Source: Rhodocyclales bacterium (GTDB lineage: Bacteria > Pseudomonadota > Gammaproteobacteria > Burkholderiales > Rhodocyclaceae). From it: 64,000 nt of DNA. The translations under genes were made by a program, and so were the position numbers. The notes below the pieces were generated by a model. That model was not told the DNA's origin, did no database searches, and saw only the letters and a program-made list of their open reading frames with translations. This document shows positions 26,235 to 36,610 of this stretch, piece by piece (the stretch's first letter is position 1; every line of letters begins with the position of its first letter). The stretch is taken from positions 173,721 to 237,720 of the forward strand of contig JACRLX010000002.1 of the NCBI GenBank assembly GCA_016235165.1, given 5' to 3'.

Positions 26235-27155
26235 ATGAGACTTCCAGAACTCGATGCGGTGCTCGCCGACATCAACCGCATCATCCTCGGCAAGGAGCAG
26301 CCGATCCGGCTTGCGCTCGCCTGTCTGCTGGCGCGCGGCCACCTGCTGATCGAGGACTTGCCCGGCGTCGGCAAGACTACCCTCGCGCACGTGCTGGCGA
26401 GGGTACTGGGGCTCGATTTCCAGCGTATCCAATTCACCAGCGACATGCTGCCGGCGGACATCCTCGGTGTCTCGATCTTCGATCGCGGCAGCGGCGCTTT
26501 CCATTTCCATCCCGGTCCGATCTTCACCCAGGTGGTACTCGCCGACGAAATCAATCGCGCCACCCCCAAGGCCCAGAGCGCCCTGCTCGAAGCCATGGAG
26601 GAACGCCAGGTCACGGCGGAAGGCAAGACCCGCCCCCTGCCCGAACCTTTCTTCGTCATCGCCACCCAGAACCCGGCACACCAGATCGGTACTTTCCCGC
26701 TGCCCGAATCGCAACTCGACCGCTTCCTGCTGAAAATCGAACTCGGCTATCCCGACCCGGTGGCGGAACGGGAACTGCTGGCGGGAGCGGACCGGCAAAA
26801 GATGGTAGCCAGCCTCGCCGCCCGCATCACGCCGCAACGGCTGGTCGAGTTGCAAGCCACCGTGCGGGAAATCCACGCCTCGCCGGCCTTGATCGACTAT
26901 GTTCAGGCGCTGGCGGCTCACACGCGAACCGCGCCGCGCTGGCAGGCGGGCCTTTCGCCTCGGGCCTGCCTTGCACTGCTCGCGGTGGCGCGTGCCTGGG
27001 CTGTCCTCGATAGTCGCAATCATGTCATGCCCGAAGATGTACAGGCCGTGCTACCCGGCATCATTGCCCATCGACTGCGTCCGGTAGACGAAATCGCGCA
27101 TGGCGATCCCGAAGCGGTCGCCGCTGCCCTGATCGAGGCCGTGCCGCTGCCCTGA
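26235..27155 (+). CDS. MoxR-family AAA+ ATPase
   Basis: 306 residues from the ATG at 26235. Walker A 'DLPGVGKTTLAH', Walker B 'LADEINRATPKAQSALLEAM' and sensor 'IATQNPAHQIGTFPLPESQLDRF' are typical of MoxR ATPases, which act as chaperones. The gene starts a co-directional set of four: MoxR, DUF58, transglutaminase TgpA, MltB, with gaps or overlaps of a few bases. The trio MoxR-DUF58-TgpA is conserved in many proteobacteria (family knowledge). Confidence 0.93.
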   Translation: MRLPELDAVLADINRIILGKEQPIRLALACLLARGHLLIEDLPGVGKTTLAHVLARVLGLDFQRIQFTSDMLPADILGVSIFDRGSGAFHFHPGPIFTQVVLADEINRATPKAQSALLEAMEERQVTAEGKTRPLPEPFFVIATQNPAHQIGTFPLPESQLDRFLLKIELGYPDPVAERELLAGADRQKMVASLAARITPQRLVELQATVREIHASPALIDYVQALAAHTRTAPRWQAGLSPRACLALLAVARAWAVLDSRNHVMPEDVQAVLPGIIAHRLRPVDEIAHGDPEAVAAALIEAVPLP

Positions 27156-27157
27156 CG

Positions 27158-28138
27158 ATGCTGGCGACGCTGCGCCATCGCCTTCGTGAAAACTTCGTGC
27201 GCTGGGCAGTACGGGTGCGCACGCCGGAGCCCTCACCCATCGTCCTCACCCAGCGCCGGGTGTATGTGCTGCCTACGCTTGCCGGCCTGAGCTACGGCAC
27301 GGCGCTGATCGTAATCCTGCTCGGCGCGATGAACTACAACCTGAGCCTGGGGCATGCCCTGGTTTTTCTGTTGGCCGGACTGGGCATCGTCGCGATCTTG
27401 CACACCTTCCGCAACATGGCACTGATGGAGATCAGCCCCGGACGCTGCGACCCGGTATTCGCCGGCGGTACGGCACAGTTCGCGCTGGTCATGGAAAACC
27501 GCCGTCCCGACCCGCGCACCAGCCTGAGCATCTTTGTCGATGCCGACAATCCGGTCGAGATCGACATTGGCGCCCAGGCCAGCACGGTGGCATTGCTCCC
27601 GGTCCCGACCCGGCAGCGCGGCTGGCTACAGGTGCCGCGCATCACCATCGAAACCACCTGGCCCCTGGGACTGGTGCGCGCCTGGAGCTATGTGGTGCCA
27701 GACCTGGCGTGCCTGGTGTATCCGACGCCCGCCGCCAAGGCACCACCGTTGCCATGGAGCAGCGATACGGCGCGTGGAATATCCCGCGACGGGCGCGGTG
27801 CGGATGACTTCTCGGGCATGCGCGACCACCAGGCTGCCGACTCGCCGCGCCATATCGCGTGGAAGTCGGTGGCCCGGCAGCACGACGGCCCCTTGCTGAC
27901 CAAGCTGTTTTCCGGCGCCACGGCGCAGCAAGTGTGGCTGGACTGGGACGCCCTGCCCGAGGCCATGGACGTCGAATTGCGCCTTTCCATTCTTGCGCGC
28001 TGGATGCTCGATGCCGACGCGGCGGGCCATGCCTGGGGTCTGCGCATTCCGGGCACGCACCTCGCACCGGACAATGGCACTGGGCAACTGACCGCCGGCC
28101 TGCGGGCGTTGGCACTCTTCACCCATGGCTCGCGCTAA
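27158..28138 (+). CDS. DUF58 domain-containing membrane protein
   Basis: 326 residues, 2 nt behind the MoxR gene. Two transmembrane segments near residues 35-75 ('LPTLAGLSYGTALIVILLGAMNYNL', 'ALVFLLAGLGIVAILHTF'), then a soluble part with the DUF58 signature 'FSGMRDHQAADSPRHIAWKSVARQ' where an Asp/Arg-rich loop is conserved. It probably forms a functional unit with the MoxR ATPase. It overlaps the next start by 14 bases. Confidence 0.9.
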   Translation: MLATLRHRLRENFVRWAVRVRTPEPSPIVLTQRRVYVLPTLAGLSYGTALIVILLGAMNYNLSLGHALVFLLAGLGIVAILHTFRNMALMEISPGRCDPVFAGGTAQFALVMENRRPDPRTSLSIFVDADNPVEIDIGAQASTVALLPVPTRQRGWLQVPRITIETTWPLGLVRAWSYVVPDLACLVYPTPAAKAPPLPWSSDTARGISRDGRGADDFSGMRDHQAADSPRHIAWKSVARQHDGPLLTKLFSGATAQQVWLDWDALPEAMDVELRLSILARWMLDADAAGHAWGLRIPGTHLAPDNGTGQLTAGLRALALFTHGSR

Positions 28139-30077
28139 TCGACCTGTCAGCCGACGTCAGGCCTGGTGGCTGCTGGCCGGCGCGCTCGCCGCCTTCCTGC
28201 CGCTCACCCAGCAGATTCCACTCTGGCTGGCGCTGGCCTCCAGCGCCGCCTTTGCCTGGCGCGCGGCATTGACCTGGCGCCAATGGCACCTGCCGCCCAA
28301 ATGGCTGCTGGTACTGCTGGTAATCGCCGGCACCGTGGGAGTCTTCCTCCAATATCGAAGCATCATTGGTCGCACGCCGGGGATCGCCCTGCTGGTGGTG
28401 TTCCTTGCCTTGAAGCTGCTCGAACTGCGCGCGGCGCGCGATGCGATTGTCACCGCGCTGCTGTGCTATTTCCTGGTGCTCGGACAATTCCTGTTCACCC
28501 AGACCATCCCCACCGCCTTGCTGTCCAGCCTGACCGTTTTGATCACCACGGCAACCATGCTTGCCGCCAGCGACGACCGCCCACCACCACTGATGCAATT
28601 GCGTCGTGCCGGGCTGATGCTGGCGCAGGCAATGCCTTTCATGCTGCTGCTGTTCGTGCTCTTCCCACGGGTACAGGGGCCGCTCTGGGGTCTGCCACAG
28701 GACCGTTACACCGCAGTGTCCGGCATCTCCGATACCATGTCGCCAGGGTCGATCGCCCAGCTTTCCCAGTCCGACGCCATCGCCTTCCGCGTACAGTTCA
28801 AGGGCCAGGTGCCGCCGCAATCGCAGCTTTATTGGCGCGGCCCGGTAATGCCGAGTTTCGATGGTCGCACCTGGTCGGTCAGGCAGACCTTGGGCGCTTA
28901 CACCGAGATTCCCTACGCAGTCAGCGGTGCGTCGGTCGATTACGAGCTGACCCTGGAGCCGAATGGCAAGTTCTGGGTTTTTTCCCTCGAAATGCCCGGC
29001 AACCTGCCACCCGACAGCGTACTGACCGCCGACTACCAACCCATCGCACGGCAGCTTGTGCGCAACCGCTTGCGCTACACCCAGCGGGCCTGGCCGGAAA
29101 CCCATGCCGGACTCATCGAGTCGCGCGCCGTCCTGCGCGACGCGCTGGTCCTGCCCGCCGGAGGCAATCCACGCGTGCGCGCCCTGGCTGACGAATGGCA
29201 ACGCCGCCACGGTGACGATAGCGCGGCCATCCTCGCCACGGCGCAGGAATTCTTCAACCGCCAACTCCTGATCTACACCCTGAATCCGCCGCTGCTTGGG
29301 CCGGACATGATAGATGAATTCCTGTTCGACACTAGGCGCGGTTTCTGCGAACACTTTGCCGCAGCCTTCGTCTATGTCTTGCGTGCCGCCGGGGTACCGG
29401 CGCGTGTGGTGGCCGGCTATCAAGGCGGCGAAGTCAACCCGGTCGACGGCTACCTGGTGGTACGCCAGTACGACGCCCATGCCTGGACCGAGGTCTGGAT
29501 TGCCGGACGCGGCTGGGTGCGCATCGATCCCACGGCGATCTCCGCGCCCAGCCGCATCAACAGCAACCTGGCGGCGGCGGTACCCGCCGGAGAAGCCTTA
29601 CCATTCCTGGTGCGCACGGATTTGTCGTGGGTACGTGAATTGCGCTATCGCCTCGATGCCGTAACCAATGGCTGGAACCAGTGGGTGCTGGGCTACAACC
29701 CGCAAAAACAACGCGACTTCCTCGCCGGTCTAGGCCTTGGCGAACCCGACTGGCGCAGCATGACGGCGGCTCTGGCGGTGCTTTGCGGCCTGGTGCTGCT
29801 GGGGCTGACAGGCTGGGTGCTGCGCAAGCGCATGCGCGTCGACCCGGCGGTGGCGGCCTGGCGGAAATTTACCCGGCGCCTTGGGGCCCAGGGCATCGTC
29901 TGGCACAGTTGGGAAGGCCCGCTGGCCTTCGCCGAGCGCGCCGCAGCCAAAGCCCCGGCACATGCCCAGGCAATCCACGAAATCGCGGCGCTCTATGTCC
30001 GACTGCGTTATGCCCCCGGTGCCAGCCCGCAAGATCTGCTGTCTCTACGTCAGCGCATCGCCGAGTTCCGCCCGTGA
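28125..30077 (+). CDS. transglutaminase-like membrane protein TgpA
   Basis: 650 residues. An N-terminal block of about six transmembrane helices (about 15-190, DUF3488 type), a periplasmic transglutaminase domain with triad Cys 408 (GFCEHFAAA), His 452 (DAHAWTEVW) and Asp 468 (RIDPT), one more transmembrane helix (about 545-565) and a cytoplasmic tail of DUF4129 type. In Pseudomonas the orthologue TgpA is essential, but its substrate is unsettled. Overlaps DUF58 upstream and mltB downstream (GTGA), so translation is coupled. Confidence 0.92.
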   Translation: MARANRPVSRRQAWWLLAGALAAFLPLTQQIPLWLALASSAAFAWRAALTWRQWHLPPKWLLVLLVIAGTVGVFLQYRSIIGRTPGIALLVVFLALKLLELRAARDAIVTALLCYFLVLGQFLFTQTIPTALLSSLTVLITTATMLAASDDRPPPLMQLRRAGLMLAQAMPFMLLLFVLFPRVQGPLWGLPQDRYTAVSGISDTMSPGSIAQLSQSDAIAFRVQFKGQVPPQSQLYWRGPVMPSFDGRTWSVRQTLGAYTEIPYAVSGASVDYELTLEPNGKFWVFSLEMPGNLPPDSVLTADYQPIARQLVRNRLRYTQRAWPETHAGLIESRAVLRDALVLPAGGNPRVRALADEWQRRHGDDSAAILATAQEFFNRQLLIYTLNPPLLGPDMIDEFLFDTRRGFCEHFAAAFVYVLRAAGVPARVVAGYQGGEVNPVDGYLVVRQYDAHAWTEVWIAGRGWVRIDPTAISAPSRINSNLAAAVPAGEALPFLVRTDLSWVRELRYRLDAVTNGWNQWVLGYNPQKQRDFLAGLGLGEPDWRSMTAALAVLCGLVLLGLTGWVLRKRMRVDPAVAAWRKFTRRLGAQGIVWHSWEGPLAFAERAAAKAPAHAQAIHEIAALYVRLRYAPGASPQDLLSLRQRIAEFRP

Positions 30078-31087
30078 AATTCCTGATGGCAGCCCTGTTT
30101 GCCCTGCTTTGCGGCCCGGCAGCCTGCGCGACGCAGTACGCGGCTCGCGACGAGGTCAGGCGTTTCGTCGCCGACATGCATGAGCGCCACGGGATGGACC
30201 CGGTCGCGCTCGAAAGGCTGTTTCGCCAGACCCGGCACTTGCCCGCCGTGATCAAGGCAATCATGCCGCCGCGCGATCCGGGGATTCGTTCCTGGCAGGC
30301 CTATCGCGGACGCTTTGTCGAACCCAGGCGCATCGCGGCCGGACATCGCTTCATGCATGCCCATGCTGCAAAGCTTGCGCTGGCCGAAGCGCGCTATGGG
30401 GTTCCGGCCGAAATCGTCGCCGCCATCATCGGCGTGGAAACCATCTATGGCAAGCAAACCGGCCGCTTCGGCTGCTTCGCCGCCCTGACGACCCTGGCCT
30501 TCGACTATCCGCCGCGCGCCGACCTGTTCCGCCGCGAACTTGAAGAACTGCTGCTGCTCGCCCGGGAAGAGGGCCGCAACCCGCTAGCCTATCGCAGCTC
30601 TTACGCCGGCGCGCTGGGTCTGCCGCAGTTCCTGCCGTCGTCGCGACGGCACCATGGCGTCGATTTCGATGGCGACGGACGGATCGATCTGGCCTCCAGC
30701 GCCGATGACGCCATTGGCAGCGTCGCCAACTTCCTGGCCAGCCACGGCTGGGAGAAGGATGCACCGCTCGCAATCATGGTCACGGTGACGGGCGACGGCG
30801 TGCAAGCCCTGGTCGACGAGGGCATCGTGCCGCGACGCTCGCCGCGCGAGTGGCCCGCGGCCGATGTTCGTCCGGCAAAAGTCGGCGCTGGCGAGACGGC
30901 GATTTCGACCACCGACGACGACCTGCCCGATCGCCCCGCCGCGCTGATCGACTTCGTCACCCCCAACGCAGCGACCGAATATCGCATCGGCTACGGCAAC
31001 TTTTTTGTCATTACGCGCTACAACCGCAGCAGCTTCTATGCGGCAGCGGTCGTGGATCTCGCCGCCGAACTGCGGCGCTCAAAGTAG
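30074..31087 (+). CDS. mltB: lytic murein transglycosylase B
   Basis: 337 residues from the GTG at 30074 overlapping the TgpA stop. A signal peptide (about 1-19) ends at a Cys-Ala (PAACA); a lipobox is possible but not perfect. Catalytic Glu 122 lies in 'IIGVETIYG', followed by '[15 protein letters not shown]', both of the MltB/SltB35 family. Residues 267-278 ([12 protein letters not shown]) are encoded by a copy of the dispersed repeat (30875-30903), in frame between the catalytic part and the C-terminal end. It cleaves the MurNAc-GlcNAc bond in the periplasm. The 3' end overlaps rpoS by nine bases, tail to tail. Confidence 0.9.
   Translation: MKFLMAALFALLCGPAACATQYAARDEVRRFVADMHERHGMDPVALERLFRQTRHLPAVIKAIMPPRDPGIRSWQAYRGRFVEPRRIAAGHRFMHAHAAKLALAEARYGVPAEIVAAIIGVETIYGKQTGRFGCFAALTTLAFDYPPRADLFRRELEELLLLAREEGRNPLAYRSSYAGALGLPQFLPSSRRHHGVDFDGDGRIDLASSADDAIGSVANFLASHGWEKDAPLAIMVTVTGDGVQALVDEGIVPRRSPREWPAADVRPAKVGAGETAISTTDDDLPDRPAALIDFVTPNAATEYRIGYGNFFVITRYNRSSFYAAAVVDLAAELRRSK
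30875..30903 (+). repeat. dispersed repeat copy 4, in frame in mltB
   Basis: GCAAAAGTCGGCGC, TGGC, triplet GAG, ACGGCGATT. It is read as [10 protein letters not shown] in MltB. Confidence 0.85.
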
Positions 31088-31993
31088 GGAATCGGGACTC
31101 AGGCCGTCCTGGGCGATGCGTTTGCGCAATTTGGAAAGCGCCTCCATCTGGATCTGGCGCACGCGTTCGCGGGTAAGACCCAGATCCCGCGCAATGATCT
31201 CGAGCGTGGTCGCGTCCTGACCGCCGAGGCCATAGCGGCGCTCGATCACCAAACGTTGCCGCTCGGTCAGTTGGCCGACCCAATCCGCCACCATGGCCTC
31301 GGATTCGTGCTGCGCAATCTGCGTCGCGGGATCGGCCACGTTCTCGTCGGCCAGGGCATCCGACATCGACAGCTCGGGATCGATTTCCAGCGGTGAATCG
31401 AGCGACGCCGACCGCTCGTTCAGCATCAGCAGGCGCCTCACTTCGCCCACCGGACGATCGAGCAGCCGCGCCACATCCTCCAGCATCACGCCATGCGATT
31501 CGTTCAGTGCGCCGCGTTGGCGATCGAGTTCGCGCATCGCGCGCAAGATCACGTTGAGTTCCTTGATCACGTAGACCGGCAGCCGCACCGTGCGCGACTG
31601 GTTCATGATCGCGCGTTCCATGTTTTGGCGTATCCACCAGGTGGCGTAGGTGGAAAACCGGAAGCCGCGCTCCGGGTCAAATTTCTCCAGCGCATGGATC
31701 AGGCCGAGGTTGCCTTCCTCGATCAGGTCGTCGAGCGGCAGGCCGCGATGCAGGTAGTGACGGGCAATGCTGACCACCAGCCGCAAATTGGCCTCGATCA
31801 TGTGCTGGCGCGCCGCGAAGTCTCCGGCGTGGGCCGCGCGCGCGAGGCTGACCTCCTCGCCCGCGGTCAACAGCGGCGTGACGCCGATCTCATGCAGATA
31901 GACCTGGGTGATGTCCTCGATGAACCCACTGTCCTCGGAGTCAGGTGGAATATCGACGTCTTCCCCCGGCACGTCCGACGCGTCACTGCTCAT
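31079..31993 (-). CDS. rpoS: RNA polymerase sigma factor RpoS
   Basis: 304 residues. Region 1.2 ([16 protein letters not shown]), region 2 with '[63 protein letters not shown]', region 3, and region 4 ending '[37 protein letters not shown]'. Length and the absence of a long region 1.1 distinguish it from RpoD. It follows nlpD by 3 nt in the conserved surE-pcm-nlpD-rpoS operon, which fixes the assignment. General stress/stationary-phase sigma factor. Confidence 0.95.
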   Translation of the reverse strand: MSSDASDVPGEDVDIPPDSEDSGFIEDITQVYLHEIGVTPLLTAGEEVSLARAAHAGDFAARQHMIEANLRLVVSIARHYLHRGLPLDDLIEEGNLGLIHALEKFDPERGFRFSTYATWWIRQNMERAIMNQSRTVRLPVYVIKELNVILRAMRELDRQRGALNESHGVMLEDVARLLDRPVGEVRRLLMLNERSASLDSPLEIDPELSMSDALADENVADPATQIAQHESEAMVADWVGQLTERQRLVIERRYGLGGQDATTLEIIARDLGLTRERVRQIQMEALSKLRKRIAQDGLSPDSLL

Positions 31994-31996
31994 GAC

Positions 31997-32920
31997 TTAG
32001 CGCGGAGGAAGGAACTTCTGCGGATCGGAGGGCTTGCCCTGGCGCCGGATCTCGAAGTGCAGGCGCGGGCTGTCGGCATCGCTGCTGCCGATCTCGGCGA
32101 TCTTCTGCCCCTTGCTCACGGTGTCCTTCTCCTTGACCAGCAGCTTGCTGTTGTGGGCATACACCGACAACAGATTGGCGTTATGGCGCACCACCACCAG
32201 GTTGCCGTATCCGCGCAGGCCCGCTCCGGCATAGGAAACAATGCCGCCGGCCGCCGCCACGACCGGATCGCCGAGCTTGCCGGCGATATCGATGCCCTTG
32301 TTGCCTGCCTCGGAATAGGTCGTCATCAGCTTGCCGCCGGCCGGCCACATCCAATCGACATCGTCGCCCGCCACGGCCGGCTTCTCGGCAGGTTTATCGA
32401 CAGGCTTCTCGGCGGGCTTTTCAGCAGCGGCCGGCTTGGCCTCGACCGCCTTCGCCCCCTCACCCTGCCTTGCCTTGGCCAGCGCCTCCTCCGACCAGGG
32501 CAGCTTGCCGCCTCTGGGCTCGCGCTTGAGGCTGTCGGTATTGGCGCTTGCCGGTGCCGGAGTGTTGCGAATCTCGACCGGGCCGCTCGAACTCACCGGC
32601 TTGGACACCGCCACCGGCGCGGCGCTTTCGGGCGGCACCACGCGCAGTTGCTGGCCGATCTTGATCAGGTTGGGGTTTTCAAGGTAGTTCCAGGCCGCGA
32701 CATCCTTGTAGTCCTGGCCGTGATCGAGCGCGATGCTGTAGAGCGTATCGCCCTTCTTGACCGTGTAAAAGCCGGCACGGTCTGCCACCGGAGTCGCCGG
32801 CGCTGCCTTGGTCGTCGCGGGTTGAACGCCACGCTCCTCCACCGGTGCCGGCCCATGGCTGGCACAGGCGCCGAGAAAAGCAGCGGCAGTCACCATCAAC
32901 AAGCGGCGCAAGATATTCAT
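31997..32920 (-). CDS. nlpD: NlpD-type LysM/LytM lipoprotein
   Basis: 307 residues. Lipobox FLGAC; LysM domain (about 50-95, '[43 protein letters not shown]'); a Lys/Pro/Ala-rich linker; and a C-terminal LytM/M23 domain (about 195-307). The zinc-binding His that normally precedes KGxD is Asn (NKGIDIA), and the HLH of active enzymes is RLH (PRLHFE), so catalysis is unlikely. This is the pattern of NlpD/EnvC activators that switch on amidases for daughter-cell separation. Overlaps pcm by four bases. Confidence 0.92.
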   Translation of the reverse strand: MNILRRLLMVTAAAFLGACASHGPAPVEERGVQPATTKAAPATPVADRAGFYTVKKGDTLYSIALDHGQDYKDVAAWNYLENPNLIKIGQQLRVVPPESAAPVAVSKPVSSSGPVEIRNTPAPASANTDSLKREPRGGKLPWSEEALAKARQGEGAKAVEAKPAAAEKPAEKPVDKPAEKPAVAGDDVDWMWPAGGKLMTTYSEAGNKGIDIAGKLGDPVVAAAGGIVSYAGAGLRGYGNLVVVRHNANLLSVYAHNSKLLVKEKDTVSKGQKIAEIGSSDADSPRLHFEIRRQGKPSDPQKFLPPR

Positions 32921-33576
32921 TCCACCCCCGGCAGCAAAGGCACGAAGCGCACGGCGTCGAACCGGCTCTCGACGAAGCCCTTTTCGCCGCGCTCGATCAG
33001 GCTGATCACTTGCTCGGCACCGCCCAGGGGCATCGCCAGGCGCCCGCCCGGCGCAAGCTGGGCGAGCAAGGACCGCGGCACGGCCACCGCGGCAGCAGCC
33101 AGGATGATGGTATCGAAGGGGGCCGCCTCCGGCAGCCCCAGGTTGCCATCGGCATGCTTGAGACGGACATGGGAAAGCTTGATCCGACGCAGGTTGTCGC
33201 GTGCCCGGGCGAGCAAGGGCGCAATGCGCTCGACGGCAAAGACCTGCTTCGACAGCATGCCGAGGATGGCCGCCTGATAGCCGCAGCCGGCGCCTATCTC
33301 AAGCGTCTTGCCGAGCTCGCGGCCGGCAATCAGCAGCTCGATCATGCGCGCGACGACGAAGGGTTGCGAGATGGTCTGTCCGAAACCCAGCGGCAAGGCC
33401 GTGTCTTCATAGGCTCGATGCGCCAGTGCCTGCTCCAGGAAAACGTGGCGCGGCACTGTGCCCATCGCATGCAGCACCCGCGCATCGGTGATGCCGAGAT
33501 CGTGCAGACGCTCGACCATGCGCGCACGGGTGCGCTGCGAAGTCATGCCGATCCCGGTCAGCGCCACCGAATTCAT
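32917..33576 (-). CDS. pcm: protein-L-isoaspartate O-methyltransferase
   Basis: 219 residues. '[32 protein letters not shown]' is the conserved PCMT substrate region and '[14 protein letters not shown]' the SAM-binding loop. It repairs isoaspartyl residues in aged proteins, in the cytoplasm. Start overlaps the surE stop (ATGA). Met 11 is an alternative start. Confidence 0.94.
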   Translation of the reverse strand: MNSVALTGIGMTSQRTRARMVERLHDLGITDARVLHAMGTVPRHVFLEQALAHRAYEDTALPLGFGQTISQPFVVARMIELLIAGRELGKTLEIGAGCGYQAAILGMLSKQVFAVERIAPLLARARDNLRRIKLSHVRLKHADGNLGLPEAAPFDTIILAAAAVAVPRSLLAQLAPGGRLAMPLGGAEQVISLIERGEKGFVESRFDAVRFVPLLPGVE

Positions 33577-34322
33577 GCGCCGACACCGAGCCAGTCGCGT
33601 ACCGCACCCACCTGGGCGGAGTGGGTCAGGTCGATCTGCAAGGGCGTTACCGAGACCCAGCCATGCTCGATGGCATGGAAATCCGTGCCTTCGCCGGCAT
33701 CGGCGGCAGGGCCGGCGGGGCCGATCCAGTACAGCGTTTCGCCGCGTGGGCTGACCGATTTCACTGCCGGCTCCGCCTTGTGGCGCCGGCCCAGGCGGGT
33801 AACCCGGATACCGCGCAATTCCTCATAGGGGATGTCCGGCACATTCACGTTGAGCAGCACCGGCTCGTTGAACGGCTGGCTGGTGAAACGCTGCACCAGT
33901 TCGCGGGCAACGCGCCCGGCCGTCGCGAAATGCTTGCCGGCAAAGCTTGCCAGCGAGATGGCGATCGCCGGCACGCCGAGCAGATAGCCCTCGGTGGCGG
34001 CGGCCACAGTGCCGGAATAAATCGTGTCGTCGCCCATGTTGGCGCCGAGATTGATGCCTGAAACCACCATGTCGGGCTGCGGTTCAAGCAAGCCGGTCAC
34101 GGCCAGATGCACGCAGTCCGTCGGCGTGCCGCTGACGAACATATGGCCATTGGCTGCCTTGCCCAGATGCAGGGGCAGATCCAGGGTCAGCGAGTTGCTG
34201 GCGCCGCTACGGTTGCGCTCGGGCGCCACCACGGCGATTTCGCCAAGCCCCTCCAGGCTGCCGGCAAGCTGGGCCAGCCCTGGCGCAAGATAGCCGTCGT
34301 CGTTGCTGAGCAGAATGCGCAT
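33573..34322 (-). CDS. surE: 5'/3'-nucleotidase SurE
   Basis: 249 residues. N-terminus '[19 protein letters not shown]' carries the metal-binding NDDG motif; '[13 protein letters not shown]' and '[26 protein letters not shown]' are the other SurE signatures. It is a stationary-phase survival phosphatase on nucleoside monophosphates. First gene of surE-pcm-nlpD-rpoS. Confidence 0.95.
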   Translation of the reverse strand: MRILLSNDDGYLAPGLAQLAGSLEGLGEIAVVAPERNRSGASNSLTLDLPLHLGKAANGHMFVSGTPTDCVHLAVTGLLEPQPDMVVSGINLGANMGDDTIYSGTVAAATEGYLLGVPAIAISLASFAGKHFATAGRVARELVQRFTSQPFNEPVLLNVNVPDIPYEELRGIRVTRLGRRHKAEPAVKSVSPRGETLYWIGPAGPAADAGEGTDFHAIEHGWVSVTPLQIDLTHSAQVGAVRDWLGVGA

Positions 34323-34469
34323 GGGATATTGGCGAACCAGTGGAAATCCAGTCGGTCATTTTAGCCGATCGATGCCTCCCCCCGAGGGCAGGAATAGAGC
34401 AATCCCATGCGTCCAGCGAGCCTTTTCGTCGTCGCGCGCACTGGCGTGTTGCAGGTAGGATTGAGCGCC

Positions 34470-35633
34470 ATGGAGATCAGCCTGCATGCCGGCGCCGACG
34501 AGATTTCCGAGTCCGACTGGGCCGGACTCGACAACGGCGGCGACCCATTTGCCAGCCGCGCCTTCCTCGCTATCGCCGAAAGAGTCGGCGCCAGCGGCAC
34601 GGCGATGGCCTGGCAGGCGCAGCATATTGCCCTGCGCGACCAAGGCCGGCTGCTTGGCCTGCTGCCGCTCTACCTGCGCACGCACTCGTTTGGCGACTTT
34701 TCGCGCGACTGGAATTGGCCCGGGGCCTGGCGACAGGCAGGCTTGCCTTACTACCCCAAGCTGGTCAGCGGCATTCCCTACACGCCATCGCCCGGCCCGC
34801 GCCTGCTGGTGCGGCAAGGTGCCGATCGCCGAGACATGGCGCCAGTGCTGGTCAAGGCAGCGCAGGCATTGGCCGGCAATGCCGGCGCCTCGTCCTGGCA
34901 ATGCCTGTTCGTCGAAGAAGACGATCGCGCACTGCTGGCCGCGGCCGGCCTGCTGATGCGTCGTGGCGTGCAGTTCCACTGGTTCAATCGCGGCTTTGCC
35001 GATTTCGACGACTTTCTTGCCGGCTTCACTTCGGCCAAACGCAAGAAGCTGAAGCGCGAGCGACGCGCGGTCAGCGAATCCGGCCTGCGGCTGGAAGTCC
35101 GTCACGGCGATGAAATCGACGGCGCGCTGTGGCAGACGATCCACCGCCAGTATCGCAATACCTTCATCCGCTACGGCAACCATCCGGCCTTCCCCGCGGA
35201 ATTCTTCCCGCAGGTGGCTCACCAGCTGGGCCGACAGGTGGTGGTGTTTCTCGCCCTTGCTGGCGATACCCCAATGGCATCGGCGATCTGCTACCGCGAT
35301 TCCGAAACCCTCTACGGCCGCCATTGGGGCACGGAAATCGGGATTCCCGGCCTGCACTTCGAGCTGTGCAATTACCAGGGCATCGAGTATTGCATCCGCC
35401 ACGGCTTGCGGCGTTTCGAGCCGGGAGCCCAGGGTGAACACAAGCTCGCACGCGGCTTCGAGCCGGTGCCGACCTGGTCAGGATTCTGGATTGCCGATCC
35501 GGGAATGCGGCGCGCGGTGGCCGATTTCATAGCCCGCGAAGACGCCGCGATGCAGGACTACGAAGCGGAAACCGCGGACAGGCTGCCCTTCCGCCGGAAC
35601 GACCGACTCGCAGCCCAAGACAGCAATCAGTGA
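34470..35633 (+). CDS. FemAB-like GNAT-fold protein (peptidogalycan family)
   Basis: 387 residues from the ATG at 34470. No signal peptide. 'MASAICYRDSETLYGRHWGTEIGIPGLHFELCNYQGIEYCIRHGLRRFEPGAQGEHKLARGFEPVPTWSGFW' is the conserved C-terminal half of the FemAB_like (DUF482) family. Its substrate is unknown; a role in acyl/aminoacyl transfer is inferred from the fold. Divergent from surE, and its 3' end overlaps the small minus-strand gene by seven bases. Confidence 0.85.
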   Translation: MEISLHAGADEISESDWAGLDNGGDPFASRAFLAIAERVGASGTAMAWQAQHIALRDQGRLLGLLPLYLRTHSFGDFSRDWNWPGAWRQAGLPYYPKLVSGIPYTPSPGPRLLVRQGADRRDMAPVLVKAAQALAGNAGASSWQCLFVEEDDRALLAAAGLLMRRGVQFHWFNRGFADFDDFLAGFTSAKRKKLKRERRAVSESGLRLEVRHGDEIDGALWQTIHRQYRNTFIRYGNHPAFPAEFFPQVAHQLGRQVVVFLALAGDTPMASAICYRDSETLYGRHWGTEIGIPGLHFELCNYQGIEYCIRHGLRRFEPGAQGEHKLARGFEPVPTWSGFWIADPGMRRAVADFIAREDAAMQDYEAETADRLPFRRNDRLAAQDSNQ

Positions 35634-35845
35634 TTGCCGGAGGCAATCGCGAACATGCGCTCGTTGCGCTTGACCCGTGCTTCCTCGACCGTCAAACCGA
35701 CCAGGCTCTCCGGCGGCAACGGCACATCCCAATGCTGCTGAAACAGATCCATGTCCTCGCCGTTATCCAGATGGGCACGGTAAATCTTCTCCTGCCACTT
35801 CGGAGCATTGGGCAGGGAAACCAGTTCGACGGATTGAATGCGCAT
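35627..35845 (-). CDS. small conserved-looking hypothetical protein
   Basis: 72 residues from the ATG at 35845, with GAGAGGA upstream. Sequence is Glu/Leu-rich and soluble (SVELVSLPNAPKWQEKIYRAHLDNGEDMDLFQQHW...TVEEARVKRNERMF). No family recognised. It lies between a convergent FemAB-like gene and the decayed element, and the frame lacks atypical base use, so it is probably real. Confidence 0.55.
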   Translation of the reverse strand: MRIQSVELVSLPNAPKWQEKIYRAHLDNGEDMDLFQQHWDVPLPPESLVGLTVEEARVKRNERMFAIASGNH

Positions 35846-35972
35846 GGGTGGGATCCTCTCGGCGTTGCATGGACTTGGCGTATCCTGCGCCCGCCCTTGC
35901 ACCCACGCAATCGGGAAATCGACGTGGTTTCCCGCCTTATTCCCCCTTCCGGAATTCCCCGCCTCGCCTTCA

Positions 35973-36002
35973 GGCAAAAGTCGGCGCCGGCAACACGGCG
36001 AT
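35973..36002 (+). repeat. dispersed repeat copy 5
   Basis: GGCAAAAGTCGGCGC, CGGC, triplet AAC, ACGGCGATT. Nearly identical to copy 8 in both flanks. It sits 16 bases before the left end of the tRNA-Pro duplication. Confidence 0.85.
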
Positions 36003-36017
36003 TCCGCTGCCGCACAA

Positions 36018-36101
36018 GAAAAAGGGTTTCCAGCTTGTAACTGGAAACCCTTGGTGTTACTGGTCGGGGCGGCGGGATTCGAACTCGCGACCCCTTGCAC
36101 C
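36018..36101 (-). repeat. left direct repeat: tRNA-Pro 3' fragment plus terminator
   Basis: 84 bases that match 37843-37926 with two mismatches. It holds a full copy of the terminator hairpin and the last 41 bases of tRNA-Pro including CCA (36061-36101). Identity stops abruptly at 36101, in the anticodon arm of the tRNA. This is the expected structure of an integration attachment site duplication; the partial tRNA cannot fold. Confidence 0.85.
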
Positions 36102-36106
36102 ACATC

Positions 36107-36610
36107 AACGGGACCAGCCGATGGTGCTTCCCGAATCGCGACGACAGCGCGCATGTCTGCGTCAAGACGGTCACCAAGCAGCTTGGCGACCGCCAACGCG
36201 CTGACACCACCCCGATGTCCCGCCGTTCGCCCTATACCAACGCCCTGGCGTTACCCGGCGGCAAATGGACGCCCCACGATCTGCGCCGCACCGGCGCCAC
36301 CTTGATGACGGCGCTGGGCGTGTTGCCCGAAGTCGCCGAAAAATGCCTGAACCACACCAAGGAAAGCCGCGTCAAACGCACCTATCAGCGCCACAGCTAC
36401 GACGCCGAGAAACGCGAAGCCTGGCGGTTACTCGGCGAGCGGCTCGAATTGCTGACACGCGGCGATGACAACATCGTCACCTTGAAACCGCGCCGCAAGG
36501 CAGCGGCCATGCTGCCGGCGCGAGCGGTGCCAGTCACGGTAATTGATGAGTCCATTGCCGTCCCGTATTACTATTCGCCTGTCCCATCAAGGCACAGAAG
36601 GAGAGAACAG
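36107..36610 (+). pseudogene. truncated tyrosine recombinase (P4-type integrase), C-terminal part
   Basis: The frame starts directly at the att repeat without its own start. It encodes the C-terminal catalytic part: 'FPNRDDSAHVCVKTVTKQLGDRQR', box II 'HDLRRTGATLMTALGV', 'CLNHTKESRVKRTYQRH' and the probable nucleophile Tyr in 'SYDAEKREAW'. The N-terminal arm-binding and core domain with the first catalytic Arg is missing. No stop is found before the following antitoxin start, so the reading frame runs on into the antitoxin gene. The integrase is therefore inactive; it marks the element as a former integrative island. Confidence 0.8.

Noticed and set aside
34577..34610. Sequence similar to the dispersed repeat in the FemAB-like gene (GAAAGAGTCGGCGCC)
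   Set aside because: It needs an insertion in the core and has a different TGGC part; chance similarity in a GC-rich coding region cannot be excluded.
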